Assembly (NCBI RefSeq): GCF_040954835.1 | Contig: NC_090697.1 | Location: forward strand, 38,252,788-38,316,787 | Origin: Lepisosteus oculatus | Lineage: Eukaryota; Chordata; Actinopteri; Semionotiformes; Lepisosteidae | Direction: 5' to 3' | Length of the DNA: 64,000 nt | Shown: piece after piece, positions 38,001 through 51,200 of the stretch | Layout of the letters: each line of letters starts with the position of its first letter | How positions within the stretch are numbered: position 1 is the stretch's first letter | Translations under genes and position numbers: made by a program | The notes under the pieces: generated by a model | Databases searched by the model: none | Told to the model about the DNA's origin: nothing | Seen by the model: only the letters and a program-made list of their open reading frames with translations

Positions 38001-40879
38001 AAAAGCCAGTTTGTTATGTGGTTGGAGTGAGGAGCTGCATCAAGATACACTGTAATGTTAATGGTTAATTCCATGCAGAAAAGTAGAAACACAATGTTTT
38101 AGCTGTAGGGCTTTCTTCGAGTTTGACATTGTCAATAAACCTTTACTTATTCAGATGTTTTATTTTATCTTCTCCTTGAAAGTGAGGTAGTATCAGTTTG
38201 AAACACGAAGGCTTGTCTTGGGCTTCAGGGCTGGGGTCTTTCCCCAGTTTTTCCAATGAGTGCAATAAAAATTGTACTAGATTTTGTTCTTCACTGAGAA
38301 ACATGAGTTTAAGCCACTAATGAGTACGGTAGATCACTTGGAATAATTTCAGATTTTAAAGTACAGATCAGGTATACATTTGTACTTTTTGTCAAGTTGT
38401 ACTCTAATTAGTTGTAGTTCTAATTTAATTTTCTTCTTAAAAATGATAACCAGAAAAATGCATTTTTCCAGAGCAGCATGATGTGCACACTAGATAAATG
38501 AGTGTATTTTATTGCTGTATATTTTGATATAATGTATTCTACAGGTGCAACAAAGGGCTAATGAGTGCATTAAGGCTTTGAATCTCCTCACAAACATCAA
38601 CGCAGGAGAACCAGTTACCAATGCACTGCAGTTACAATTTGATTGGTCCAGGTTAAAGGTAACAAAAACACCCCCGGAATTATAACTTCAAAACAGTGAT
38701 ATAACATACCTTTTACATAAAACATTTAAGTAATTTTGTTTTAATTCACTGGGACCCACTTTCATGTTTTGACATAGTCTGACTTCTTTTCATTTTCTTA
38801 CAATTGAGAAAAGACCATTTTTGGCCCTTTTGACACCTCGCTGAGCATGCCATAACAGGATCTTAAGAAATAGATAGTCTCAGGATAACAGACGCACACA
38901 AATACAGCCGTAAGGTTAAAATAACAGTGCAAATTATTTACAAGAAAAACAAAGCAGCACCAAAAACAGCAAAAAAATACCTAAACGTCTTCCCAATGTA
39001 CCTTTCTATCATGCTGGATAGCTAAGCTGCTTAGTGGTTTCCAAAACCTTCAACTGCTCACAGTTTTAAGTTTCAGTTAGTACTCTTCACAAAACTCTGT
39101 TTGCAAAATGACAGGTGCATTTCCACAGACCCTTGGTCATCCCTTCTCACTTGACAAGATCGAGAACACTGTTTCTTCATATATAGTTGTAAGGGCCATC
39201 AAATTCTTACTTGTGTAAATGTACACAAAAATGTACTTTGTGTTAATGCTTTGGTGTTGTTCTCCACAGGGTTCAATGGATTTGTGTAAAACAGCAGTGA
39301 TGGGGCATTCCTTTGGAGGCGCAACAGTTATTGAATCTCTCTGCAAGGAGCCAAAATTCAAGTATATTTTATTTGTAATTATATTTTTCAGTGGCTTCAA
39401 TACCAGTAAAGAGGGTGGTTGGAGATTGTTTAATTTCATTTTTTTAAATGAACATTCAGACTTGTACTAATTTAAAAACTTTTTTAGTGCTTGAGCGTTT
39501 GCTTATTGTTACCTTAATAAGGATAGGTACACTATGGCAAACTGACTTCAGTTGCCAGTTTTCAGTATTTGAATTGAGAGAAAAGTCTGCTTTATATTAT
39601 TTTATGCATATAAAAAAGTAATATATCAAATATAAAAAAATACCACTACCCATTCCATCATGTGACAATAGCACACATTATTCATAGTATTAAACAACAT
39701 TGTATTAGTAAACATAGTATTAAACATGGTCACATTAAGCTGATTTCATACTGTCAATTTTGTAGATGTGGTGTTGCTCTAGATGCGTGGATGTTTCCTT
39801 TGGATGACGAGGTTTACGCCAGAGTGAACAAACCCATAATGTTCATCAATTCTGAGAAATTCCAGTGGGCCGGGAACATAATTAAGATGAAAAAACTCGA
39901 TTCTCCAACCATACAGCGGAAAATGATAACCATCAGGTCAGATAAAAAAAGGAAAGATTTAGAAAAAGTAGAAACATGGCATGTTTTGAAACAGTACTTC
40001 AACATTATAATAAAGTATTTGAATCTCCTGCTCAATAATTCACTTTGTAGGTCAGAAACGTTGAAAGAGGCAAATAGCAAAATTACAGGCAAAAGCAAAA
40101 ATAAAGCTATTTAAGCTCCTTTTACTATTTATATCTTTTACAATATCTACAATTATTCAAACGAGCTTTAAAAAGAAAAACACTAACTGCTTATAGAAAA
40201 TTAAAGCCTTGAAGAAGTTTTGATTTTTTGTACAATGTAAGCAGTAAGACAGAATCACTGGTAAGTATTAACTTAGAGTAAATTTCAAATATATTGTAAA
40301 TTTAAAGTTAATTTGGTAATACCCAATTATGGCTCAGACAGATCATCATACTGCTATACTAACTAAAATGTAAATTAACTGTAAATTTACAGTTTCTTGC
40401 ATTGCACTTATTCTTTCCTCTATTTATCATTTAATTTCTTCTTGCCAGGGGATCTGTACATCAGAGCTTTCCTGATTTTACCTTTCTCACTGGTAATTGG
40501 ATTGGGAAACTTTTAAAGCTTAAGGGAGAAATTGATCCTGAGGTAGCTCTGGATCTTTCCAATAAAACCTCCCTAGCATTTCTTCAGAGACATTTGGGTA
40601 AGCATAAAAGTACAATAGCCAAACTATATTTTTGGATTTTTAAACTGAATAGTTATTCCCCCCTTTATTTCCTTATTCAATCACCATTTTCTTGAATTTG
40701 TAATCAACCGTCTTGATTTTTCATCCTAAAAACGTCAATAAAAATAAAACACTCTCTTTTCAGTTCTGGAAAAGGATTTCAATCAGTGGGACCCGCTAAT
40801 TGATGGAAAGGATGACAATCTTATAGCCGGCACGAATGTCCACCTGCCTCCGTCTATGGAGATGGAAGAACATGACTAA
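23094..40879 (+). CDS. pla2g7: Platelet-activating factor acetylhydrolase (PLA2G7 locus, PAFAH2-like N-terminus)
   Basis: Serine esterase that removes the short sn-2 acyl chain of PAF and oxidised phospholipids. Ten coding exons: 23094-23189, 26956-27106, 28264-28357, 28960-29028, 37261-37417, 38545-38658, 39270-39361, 39766-39936, 40449-40597 and 40764-40879. These give 402 codons plus stop, all phases joining. The catalytic triad is Ser241 in GHSFGG, Asp264 in ALDAW and His319 in GSVHQS. The spacing between them equals that of human PLA2G7 (273/296/351). Other family blocks are [30 protein letters not shown] and VAAVEHR. The protein starts MGSIWSTS, and a TAA sits in frame 24 bases upstream in the same exon, so no signal peptide is encoded there. 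The first intron after exon 2 uses a GC donor (27107). PLA2G7 is chosen by synteny; by its N-terminus and length it resembles PAFAH2. Confidence 0.92.
24350..24705 (+). mobile_element. L2-type LINE/SINE tail, plus strand
   Basis: The typical fish sequence is present: 'gcagtggttagcatgactgc', 'cctcgcagtgctggg', 'ttccagacccctgggtgct', 'gagtttgtgtgttctccctg', 'gatttcctcccgca', through to 'gataggctgtggctcc' and 'gaagcggttagaaagtggat'. It is the 3' part of an L2-like retroposon in an intron of the PAF-acetylhydrolase gene. ORFs over it have no meaning. Confidence 0.75.
25917..26070 (-). mobile_element. L2-type retroposon tail fragment, minus strand
   Basis: The plus strand reads 'gggtcaggggagttggagcc', 'tatcctgacaagcaatgggc' and 'gacgccagtcccatcacagg', the inverse of the usual L2-type tail. 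It is intronic. Confidence 0.75.
26163..26345 (-). mobile_element. L2-type retroposon tail, second fragment
   Basis: 'tcatccatccaactgcttta', 'gcctatctcagccaacaaca', 'aggaattgaacccctgagcc' and 'gcactgtgaggcag' match the same class, in the same orientation as the fragment at 25917 but with different internal divergence. This may be a second insertion or a broken continuation. Confidence 0.65.
29029..33899 (+). other. First part of the 8.2-kb intron between exons 4 and 5, mostly unclassified
   Basis: No coding exon of the family falls here. The 31.2-32.4 kb part, rich in GGTTA-like words, looks like old repeat but I could not assign it. ORFs are short and show no motif. Confidence 0.5.
29536..29554 (+). 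repeat. (G)19 homopolymer
   Basis: An uninterrupted run of 19 G inside the exon 4/5 intron. It is a possible G-quadruplex former and a common site of sequencing or assembly error. Confidence 0.95.
33900..34487 (-). mobile_element. 5S rRNA-headed SINE (SINE3/Deu-like), copy B, full length
   Basis: This is the best preserved copy, on the minus strand. It runs from the 5S-like head ('gccagcagccatatcactct' in reverse, then 'gaagctaagcagg' and 'gcctggtcagtacctgg') through the body ('tatagtgacggggacactat') to the tail. On the plus strand the tail is 'cacttatatagcacttttct' and 'actcaaagcgctttacagg', next to (AAT)n. It lies in the exon 4/5 intron of the PAF-acetylhydrolase gene, antisense to it. Confidence 0.88.
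35640..36505 (+). mobile_element. 3' end of a CR1/L2-superfamily LINE
   Basis: Plus-strand coding remains: first 'cataaagaaaacgaaagagc', where ...[11 protein letters not shown]... is readable. A longer frame from 35817 then gives [39 protein letters not shown] and [16 protein letters not shown], the usual segment after the RT domain. Frame breaks separate the parts. The tail ends 'caataaagttcaagttcaag'. It is of a different family from the LINE at 45967. Intronic and inactive. Confidence 0.85.
38065..38155. repeat. Diverged copy of the foldback family
   Basis: 'aattccatgcagaaaagtag', 'aacacaatgttttagctgt' and 'gggctttcttcgag' correspond to the left arm of the 14999-15187 foldback, followed by 'caataaacctttacttattc' from the opposite arm. 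It is older and more diverged. Confidence 0.6.
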
Positions 40880-43800
40880 ATTCAAGAATTTCTACATTTT
40901 TATGTGGTCTCAGGGGGCCCCTTTCCATATACTGTACTTCGCTGAAACTTTGTTCCAGTTACTGTTGCTGTCAAGCTCCAAAGGGTAATGTGCCTTTTTA
41001 AATATTAAGCCTTACATTAAACAGGACTGATACATTCAAATGTAAACTTTATACGCAGGACTGGACTTGATAATGTAAAATGATCCCTAAAATTAGAATT
41101 ACATTTCCAATTAAAAATATTCAGGATGATCTTTAAGTCACAGAGATGGCGGTTAGTGTTTCTGCTTTACAGCTCTTGGGCTCTTGGCTTGATTTTAGGT
41201 TGGCATGCCTTCTGTGTGGAGTTTTCATGCCCTTATTGTTTGCATGAAAATTACCTCCAAAGATGGGCTGCCCGTGTTTCCAAATTGCTCCTCTTTCTCC
41301 AAGAGGCTTCTATGAACATCTAGTCATCTTTGCCAGGATGAGAGACGTTCTTCTAGGTTGCTGCAAACCTTTCCAGGATAAGTTGCTTTCTGGTAATGGA
41401 TTCTTTGACCACAAGTTATAGAGCAGCCAAAGAACCTTGCACAATCTAGGCAGAAGGCATGGGATTATATTTTAAAGTCACTGGTTGCCCATACCAGAGG
41501 GCTAGTCAAGCATGAAGAAACAAGCCAGTTCTGATGAATGAAGATCCCTGTTCAAACCTTTTGGAATCCAGTTTGAAAGAAATGTTTTAGGCAGACTTTC
41601 TGCAATAACTGTTTGCAGTTATGTTCCATGAGTTTTACATGGAACTGTATCTATCCTACATGTGCATAGTAGTCAGGTTAAGCAATTTTAAGAAGGTTTA
41701 GGATGAGCAAGGTTATAAAGCATAAATCCTCCATCTACCTCAAACTCCTGTTTTGCATTTTATCTGTAATCTCTAGTTCCCAGTAGAAGACAACCTATTA
41801 AAGTGTAGTACTGTCAGAAGAGAACACTTGGCTGTGGGAGACAGCACTTACTGGTATTATGAACTCTCCAAGTCTTATTTTACCCGAATTTGATTTCTTT
41901 CAAGTCCAATGAGGTCATCTTAATCAATTCAGATAGATTTGTGATACACTATGCCAAAACAGTCAATTTTCATGCATACAAGGATAGCACAGTTTAAATT
42001 GACACCATAAATGCCTTCTGAAGCAGAACATGGCTAACTCCGCTGAATTTCTCAAAATAACTGACTGCTTTGGTAGTGATTGATATTTACCCTGTCGACA
42101 GCCAGTTGTAAAAAACACTATACGCCCATACTGCTCTATGCACTATGACATACACTAAAAAGCAAAAAGGCTGGTCAATAGGCACATTGTAAATGAGTAA
42201 ATACATTTTTTTTCTATGGTAAGTTAATAGAAAGGTGCTGTTGTAGTTTTTGCCACCATGCTCCCTGAAAGGAACATCATTTCAAGATGAGTGGTCCAAT
42301 TATTTTTTTTTTTTTTAAGATTGTCACTGATGTACCAGGCTGAAAAGAAGCACACTGTCTAATGATCACATTATGTTGCAGCTATGAAAGTTTCAGAGAT
42401 GAGCATGACCCTTGCTGAGTCACTGGCAAACTACTGTGACCATTTCTATCCAGCAGATATGAATCACTGGAACAGTTGCCTCAGAGAAGGCATCTTCTGA
42501 ACTGTCTTTCCCCTGCCTAATGCCTCAGCTGCATTACACCTTGGGGAAAAAAAAGCAGACCTCAGTTTTTGTCTGGACAAACTTTACAGCAAAGGATGCA
42601 ATCCAAAATTAGTAGGCCAGGCAGAATTAAGCCCATAGTGTTGAGATCCACACCAATTAATGAAATTAAGCCATTTTTCACCTACATGGAATTTGACCCA
42701 ATATGGGCATTACTAGTTAAAGCAAAATGTTGTCTTTGAATTCTTACAGCCCAACTTACATCACTGTTTGAAGTCCACAAAACCTGACGATGTTGCAGTG
42801 AATATAAATGTACTTAGAATTTTCATTGCTATAACAAAACAATATCCAATATACATAAATATGGTATAAAACTAAGAACAAGCTTTTGAAGTACACAACC
42901 ATATTGTTCTTTACACTATGTAACACAGGAAACATTTTGAAAAGTTTCACAAAGATGATTATGAAGAAAAAAACATCACATTACAATGTGCATTAAAGAG
43001 CTCATCAATTGTTTGATTCTTACAATGTATTGTTCCTGAATATCAGTATTGTTCATTACTGACTGGTGTAGGCAAAATAAGAAATTTTATTGCATCTTAT
43101 CTCTTTAGTTGTATTGTTCCATCAGATATAACAGAAGAACCATTTGTTACAGTATATACATGTATTTGCTAGGTCAGTAACATGCCATATATTTTAAGTT
43201 ACCCAGACTTCACATACCTGTATTGTCAGGTTTTAGAGTATTATTCTTAAAAAAAAAAAAAAGTGTAGTAAAAACTGTAGCAGTTTTCATGAAACCATTG
43301 CCTATGAAACCACAGCAAAATTTGTCTTAAGCAGTGTTTCAAAAATACTCAACCTGCCATTTTTAAACTTTTCTTCTTTTGATTTTCAAGATCTTAATTT
43401 GCCTTTGAAGAGTTCTAAATAAATGTATTTAACATCCGGTCATGCTAAATGATTATATTATAACAAATTATGTTATCCCCCCCAAAAGAAACAGTTTTTA
43501 GAAACCATTATGTACTTTTTACCAAGGTTTTGATAGTTTTGGAAATCTGACAAAAATTAGCTATGCATTGGTGCCATTTTTAGTTCTGTAATAACACTAC
43601 TGTACATGTTTTCTAAAATAAAATGATTTTACCCAATTTTTTACTATTATTCTATGGTATCTTCTTAACACTAACACTTATTTACAGATCTACACATTCA
43701 AGATCCTAAAGATTGACAAACGGGTAATCCATTCATCTCTTTTTGTAAAGCAAGATCTTAAAAATCGGAAAACAATTTAACATCACATAATAAAAGACTG

Positions 43801-45231
43801 ACAACTACTTTCCAATCTCTGCTTTTTATTTGGCTTGACTGTAAATAAGAAAACTTTTGTCAAGAGCATGACAATTCAGTTTTGGCTTCAACGTCAGCAA
43901 GAAAATTAACACTGGAAACCATGCGTGTACATGGTACAAATGAAACAGCACACAGAAGAAAGCAACACTCATCTTTCTTGCAGTCATTCAATGTGCTTAC
44001 ATGCAGTGACAGTTCTATCCAAATAAGCAATTTCTGCTATAGACTCCTGATCAAAAGGCTACTTTCCATGAGCACTGTAGTATTAAAATTTAATACTCAA
44101 AGCAAAGAAAACCATTTGTATCCATTATAACATAAGAATTTAGAGGCAATAGATGATGCAAAAAGGGATTGATACTTTCACTTAAATGTTAGTTTCTAAC
44201 AGCCAAGAGCATTTTGAATGCAAAATTTCTCACAAATGTTATGACAACTTAGATGTGCATTGTTTTAACATTTCAGAGAAAGTTTTTTCATATCAATTGA
44301 ATGCTTACTGAGCAACCAAATACTAAATATTCAGTTATTCTATGAATTTATTTTTAAAAAAATGACAACGATTGTAGGGTGAAATCAGACAGATTTTCTC
44401 ACTCCAATGGTATTTCCAAAAACATTTCAAGGCATGTTCGTTTAAAGTAAATTTAAATACCATAGACTTTAAAGTTGCAAATGCGGTTTTCATTACCTGC
44501 AATCCCTGTCTACATCATGTTTTGCTTCTACAACAAATACATAATCAAGTCAAAATTTAAACTAGTGGTATTTTCTGTTTTAACACTATTTTCTAACAAA
44601 TTTGTGGAAAAAAGCTACATATAATTTTAACAAATAACCCAAGAAAAACTCTTATGCAATACACAGCTGACAAATTTAAACATTAAATCAAGCTTTGCAA
44701 AAAAAAAAAAAAGACTTATTTTGTATGAGTTCTGTTCTCATTCTGTACAGAGTACTACATCGTCTATGCTCAGGAAACAACTACTAGACAAGATAGCCTT
44801 TTATGTACAAGTTGTACCTTAAGGATATTGAATATTACACTTTAATCACTAATCTAAATGCATGAATATGCTGACTCAAAATGAAAGCCAAGTCCAACAT
44901 TAACAGTTTACATTAATAATGTGTCTGACAAAGCATCTCAACTTTGGTGGAAAAAATGCTGAATTATTTTGTCGGTGTAAACTTACTTCGTAATCAGTTT
45001 GTATAAAGGTCCCCAAGAAAAACTTTTAAAATATAGCATGTTCCCCAAATTTGTAGGTTGACAAGTTTCATTCACTGAATATTGAGAGAGAGAGAGAGAA
45101 AATCTGAGACCAGTGGTAAAATAGAGATTTGTGCTTTTGAACATTACAGTTCATTATACCCAACTAAAACCACAGAAAAGAAGGTGATGGATGTTTCAGG
45201 ATAGGTTTTAAAGGCTAATTTATAAGAAAAT
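40880..45231. other. Convergent 3' region between PAF-acetylhydrolase and TDRD6
   Basis: Two genes end tail to tail here. On the plus strand an AATAAA lies at 43617-43622, and on the minus strand one lies at 43830-43825. Both could be poly(A) signals, which would imply long 3' UTRs that nearly meet. No coding motif was recognised in between, and no clear repeat apart from short A or T runs and (GA)n near 45085. Confidence 0.5.
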
Positions 45232-48200
45232 CTACTTTGGATCCAAATCTTCATGTTTTTCTTCGTTGTTCACCCCCTCTTCCACTATCTGCTCTGACGT
45301 TTTAAGAGGAAATTCCATTTTCATGTCAAATGTGGTCATTTCATCTGCAGATGTTTCTTCATTGACTAAGCCAGGCTTCCCAACAGCGGTCACTTTATCT
45401 AGCTCCACATCTTCTGAGAGAAAAACAATCAGAAAAGTCACGTGAGATTTTATACTCTATTTTTACAAAAAACTAGATCAATGTTTAATATAATTCCATG
45501 TCAGATGTTCAAAAATACAAAAGGTCCAATAAGAGTTTTATGTTTTCCTAGCATTTTAAAGTTTACCCTTTAAAATCTAATCTTACCTCAAGGTTCAAAT
45601 TGTAGAAATATTACAGCAGTGGTTCTCAGTTTTTGGACCAAGTACCACCCCTGATCAAACCAAAGCATCCAAGTACCACCTACAAGTCATCATCTCATAG
45701 GAACCACAGAAAATCTCAATGACCAACATGAACATGCACGTGCACATACAATAAAAATAGCACTGAGCACTTATACCGCATTGTAGTAGTTTTCCGACGC
45801 TTGCTAACACTAGCAGTACTGTTTGTCAGGTTCAGCAAAAGAGCTTATGTTGGTGCCCCATAGTTGTAGGAATGAGAAACCAAATTATGAGAGCAAAACA
45901 TGACAATGTATACAGCTGATTACCTACGAGCTGTGTCCTTTAGCTTCATGGATAATAATACTTAAGGAATAATAATAATAAACTATTTTATATAGCGCCT
46001 TTAAAGGTGGCTTCTCAAAGCGCTTTACAGGATGACAATAATAAATAAGAAGAATACACAAGATAAGACACAATTACAATTACAACAATAACAATAGAGG
46101 AGCCTGTGGAAGGTGGTACTAAGAAGAGTAGAGGGGTGAAGAATGGAACCAGTTAAGAAAAGGCTTTTCTGAAGAAGGTTTTGAGTCTGGATTTGAAGGA
46201 GTTTAGAGAAGATGACTCTCTGATATCCTTGGGCAAAGAGTTCCAGAGCTTGGGGGTCATAACAGGAGAAGGCCTGTCACCCATATAGTGTAGATGGGCT
46301 TGGGGGACAGTAAGGATGGCAGAATTTGAAGAGCAGAGGTTGCGAGGTGGGGGGTAGGGCAATAATAGTTCAGACCGGTATTGAGGTGCCAAGCCACGTA
46401 GAGCCTTATAGGTGAGCATGAGGATTTTTAAGTCTACGCGGAATTTGACCGGAAGCCAGTGCAAGGACTCCAGGACAGGAGTAATGTGATCACTTGCACT
46501 AGACCTGGTCAGGATTCTGGTTGCTGAATTTTGGACATACTGCAGCTTGTTCAGGGTAGATTTAGATACCCCAGCGAGTAGAGCATTGCAATAGTCAATT
46601 CGAGAGAATACAAATATGTTGATCAGCTTTTCAGCCACAGTTAATGATAGCATAGGGCGTAGTCTTGCGATATTTCTCAGGTGAAAAAAAGATGTTCTGA
46701 CAGTATGCTGCACATGTGGGTCGAATGTTAAGCCAGAATCGAATATGACCCCAAGGTTTTTCAATTTAGATTGAAGCTCAAGTACAGAGCCATCTACAGA
46801 TAGGGTTACAGGACTGGCTTTACGAAGTTGATGGGGGGTACCAATAAGCATGACTTCAGTCTTGTCGCAGTTAAGATGAAGGAAGTTTTGAGTCATCCAA
46901 ATGTTTGTCAGAGATGCAATTAGATAGAATAGAGACAGCCACATCAGTGTCAGGTTTGGTATGGATGTATATTTGAGTATCGTCAGCGTAAAAATGAAAG
47001 CTGAGGCCATGTGATCTTAAAAGCTGACCAAGTGGGAACATGTAAATGCTGAAGAGCAAGGGGCCCAATATTGAGCCCTGGGGGACACCAGACTTGACAA
47101 GACCAATTTCAGACCTGTACCCATTGAGAGAAACAAAGTGACAGCGATCAGTGAGGTAAGATTTAAACCATTTGAGGGCAGTGTCAGAAACTCCAAACAC
47201 AGTCTCGAGATGAGAAAGTAAGATGTTATGGTCAACAGTGTCAAAGGCAGCACTGAGATCAAGAAGGATGAGTATGGAAAGAGAACCAGAATCAGAAGCT
47301 ATTAGGAGATCGTTGGTGACTTTGACCAGGGCAGTTTCTGTGCTGTAAAGTTGACGGAAGCCAGATTGGAGGGATTCGAAAAGGTTGTTTGTCATGAGGT
47401 GGTTACGTAACTGAAGTATGACAGCACGTTCTAGAATTTTAGAGAGAAAGGGTAAGTTGGAGATGGGGTGAAAGTTAAGATTGTCGAGAGCCATGCTAGG
47501 CTTTTTTAAATAAATGACTAAAACCCTTTTGTAATGATTTTGAACATGAACTTTGAGGAGTTAATTGATTAAATCACCTAGGGATCAATCACCCATTTCA
47601 GTGACCAAAATGAGATTGGGTTTTAAAGCTGCAAGACTGTGGCTTTCCGGGACAAGGTTCGGCTCCCCCTTTCATACAAACAAAGGCTTGGTGCAAGCAA
47701 ACGTTTTAACTGTTACATAGGGAGCAGCAGACTGGCACCCTCCATGTATATTTACATTTTCGGAGATGACATTTTACCTCAATGGATTTCAATCTCTTAT
47801 TTTGGTAGGTGGAGCACATGGTTGAGCAGGCAAACAAATTGACAAGGTGACAGCTAGAATCCCCAAGCAAAGATTTTTCCAAAGCAGGAATTATGGAAGC
47901 AGCTAATAGTGAAGAACATCCTCTCATTACATAATGAGAACAGAGGATGAGTTTACAGTTAATATTTTAGCATTTTAAATGAAAGTCACAAAATTCCCCA
48001 ACTTAAATAACAGGACTATCTTACTGATTACACTGTAATCTTCCAATAAGCAAAAAAAAAAGAAAAATGTATGCCCTTCTGTAAATACTTTGTATTATAG
48101 GACAGGTTGTGGCTAATTACTGATTATGCAGATTGCAGGATGTTTAACATCAGTCATAGGACTCCACCTGTGTAGCCACCACTGGAATTAATATGCTTTA

Positions 48201-51200
48201 CTTTACATTTGCAATGCACATTTTGCACCAGGTTACAGACCCAAGATCTGTTACAAAGGTGAGAAGGTCATTTAGCCAATATAGTCTATTTTGTCAGCAG
48301 TTAACTGATCCAATGATCTCATTCAATTGTTTCTCGAAGAATGCCAAAGTAACAGATTTAAAATGGCTACATAGCTTGCAACAATTCTCACATACCTCTG
48401 GCACCTAATTTTTTCAGTTTAAAATCTACTTCCCCATGGTTTCGACTTGTGTCCTCTGACGATTCTGAATATGTCCACAGGGAAAAGTCCTACTGGTGAT
48501 GCATTGTTACAGTAGAAATCCTGCTCAGTACAACAGGAACTACGGGCTCAGATATTTGATGTACAGTATGTACTTAGCGGCAAAGCCTAGGGTGCAGAGC
48601 TACCATCTGTTGGATTATGACCAAAGGACCTACATTTTGTATCGGCACTCTTTATTCATAATAACGGATCAGTAATTCCAGTGCTCAATACGGAGATATT
48701 TCACATGATTATACTTCAAATTATGAAAGAATTTAATTGAAAATCAAAACATAAAAGCTGAGCTGCACACTCACATGTTCAAGAGAAAGTAAAAGTTTAA
48801 AGCATTACTATAGTTTTTCTAAATTCAGATAAGCTTCAAAAGTATTTACTGTATACTGCCTGAGAGAGGTACCACTCCATCTTTGTGGGGAAAGCCCACA
48901 AAAATAATAATTTACTCCATTGACCAGAAGTTGCAAAGGACACGCATAGGGTACAAGACAACAACATAATATCTATACAAGCACTTACCAGGAACTTTCC
49001 CCGATTCAACACCAGCAGTGACTGCCTGAGGGTCAGCCTGAACCTTGGATGGAAACATTTTAGTCTATCACTTGTTGCCAGCATAACATTCAGTATAATA
49101 ATAGCTCAAGACTACAGAATATAACTCCAATATTCAGGTAACAAGTACTTTGTAAGGAAAGGCGTACATAAGGTACTTATATAATTACAACTTTACTCTT
49201 CGGTCAGAAAACCTGAAGGAAAGGAAAAGTTCAAGAAAATAATTGCTAAAAATATTTAATAAAAGCAGATTAAATATTTGTGACGTAAACTAATTTAGCT
49301 ATTTGCAAGTTTAAAAGGCTACCAATTGTTGTTCTTCAGTGCAGAAAGAAGGGATTGTTGTAGTAGCATCAATTCCACTGTCAATCTTTTCATCATCTTG
49401 TAAAGACGCATCTAAAATACAAAGAAAATAGCCAAGTTATAGGAATGCATACAATCTTCAGCCTTCTGACCCACACACAGTAATGTGCTCACCTTCAGAT
49501 GTAATTCTATTCATAAATAAAAATAGAAGAATAATAAGAGTTTAGATTCTGTGTCCTACTTTCACACAATTGATAAGCCTTTACAACAAGAGAAAAGCCA
49601 TCTACTTAAATGGAAATCCTAGGTCAGGGGGGTAAAAAAGGGTCACCTTTCAATTCTCACATGTTTACAACCTTTAAAACAGCTGATTATGCTTGCACAC
49701 TTAACTGGTTCAATTAAAACATTAAGGTCTGAGATGGAGTGAAAAAAAACTCGGCAATCAAGCACCGTAGTTGTTCAATCCCATCACAAGCTTACCTTGT
49801 TTGGCAGCATATTCTGAAGAAACGAGATCCACTTCAGCACTTGAAACCTTTACTGGCTGTATATTTAAAAAACAAAAAAGCAACACCCTACTTGATCACA
49901 TGCAGAAACAAGTTAATGGTAGATTATAAATTAGACTAAGCGGCCTACACATTTTCAATAAATACTCTTTACGGAATAAATATGACCCAAATCATTGCAG
50001 CTTCACAGGATAAACTTTTACATATGCACCTTCCCCAACAACGTAAGTGTGCATTTAAATAGCATCTATCATAAGATGCATCACATATAGAAGTGCAATC
50101 ATTTCATATGCCACAGTACAGTACAGTACCCGCCTGGGTGATGCCTGGCAGCCAATATGCACCACCAGCCCCAACTACATTCCAGTGAGACATCCCTTCA
50201 GTAATGTAGAGAAATTTAGGAAACCACATTGTCTAAACCCAGAGTGGAATTAGGCTAGGACATCCAGGTTAGCACTCCTACTCATTTAACAATATTTACA
50301 AGATCTTTAATGAGCAAGTAGGCAGAACTTTGGTTTAATGTTTCATCTGAAAGATGGCATTTCCTTCACCAAAGTTATGCTAACTGATATGGAAATTAAT
50401 CTGCAGAAGAGTGCCACCTATTGCAAATAGTTTTTCATATAATCCCCCTAGATCTGTTCCCCTGTGGATGTGGATTTAAGTACAACTAGAAGAACAACTG
50501 CATTCTCCCCATTTCAGTTGAAAGCTTTCAAATGCCCTATATATAAAAGGGTTAGATTCTATAGAATATAAGTCTTAATTTCTTTTATAACCTCTCAGGA
50601 ATTGAGTACACCTCCTGTAAAAACAAGTACAACTTTTAACATTAAAGATCATAAGCTTTCTACCAACCTCAGCATGATGAACTATTCCTTCAGGAATGTT
50701 TTTCCAGATATTTTGCAAGTCCACTATAGCTTCTGCATTAGATTCCAAAAGCAACACCTGTATGATAAACAATAGTTTTACATTAAGAAAATGTACTAAA
50801 AATGTTGATGCACAGTCACTGACACCAACTGCTACAAATTAAAAACCATTTGAGGTCTAAACGTGGTTTGGAAACTTCAAGTAAACTAGAAAATACATAT
50901 TCTCTTAAAAATAAAAAGCAGCTAAATATTTCAATTCTTAAGCCTGATAATGAAGAGCTCTCATTTATTTGTATAGGTTTCTTTTAATCCCAGATCTTTG
51001 CTTACATCCAAAAATCTTATTTCTAGTACATTCTTCCACATCGTGTAGTAATTAGACATTAATAAAAAATAGAATTCATAATTGAATAATGCTTAAATGC
51101 TTTTCTGAAATATCATGAAACGCCAAGTCAAGTTGCAGATTAACATTAATGTGGCAAGACAAAACAAAACTTTTAATAGGGAAGAGCCAGCATTTAGTAG

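Noticed and set aside
39662-40114. A 150-codon plus-strand ORF as a separate gene
   Set aside because: Its middle is exon 8 of the PAF-acetylhydrolase gene (39766-39936). The ends are read-through into introns.
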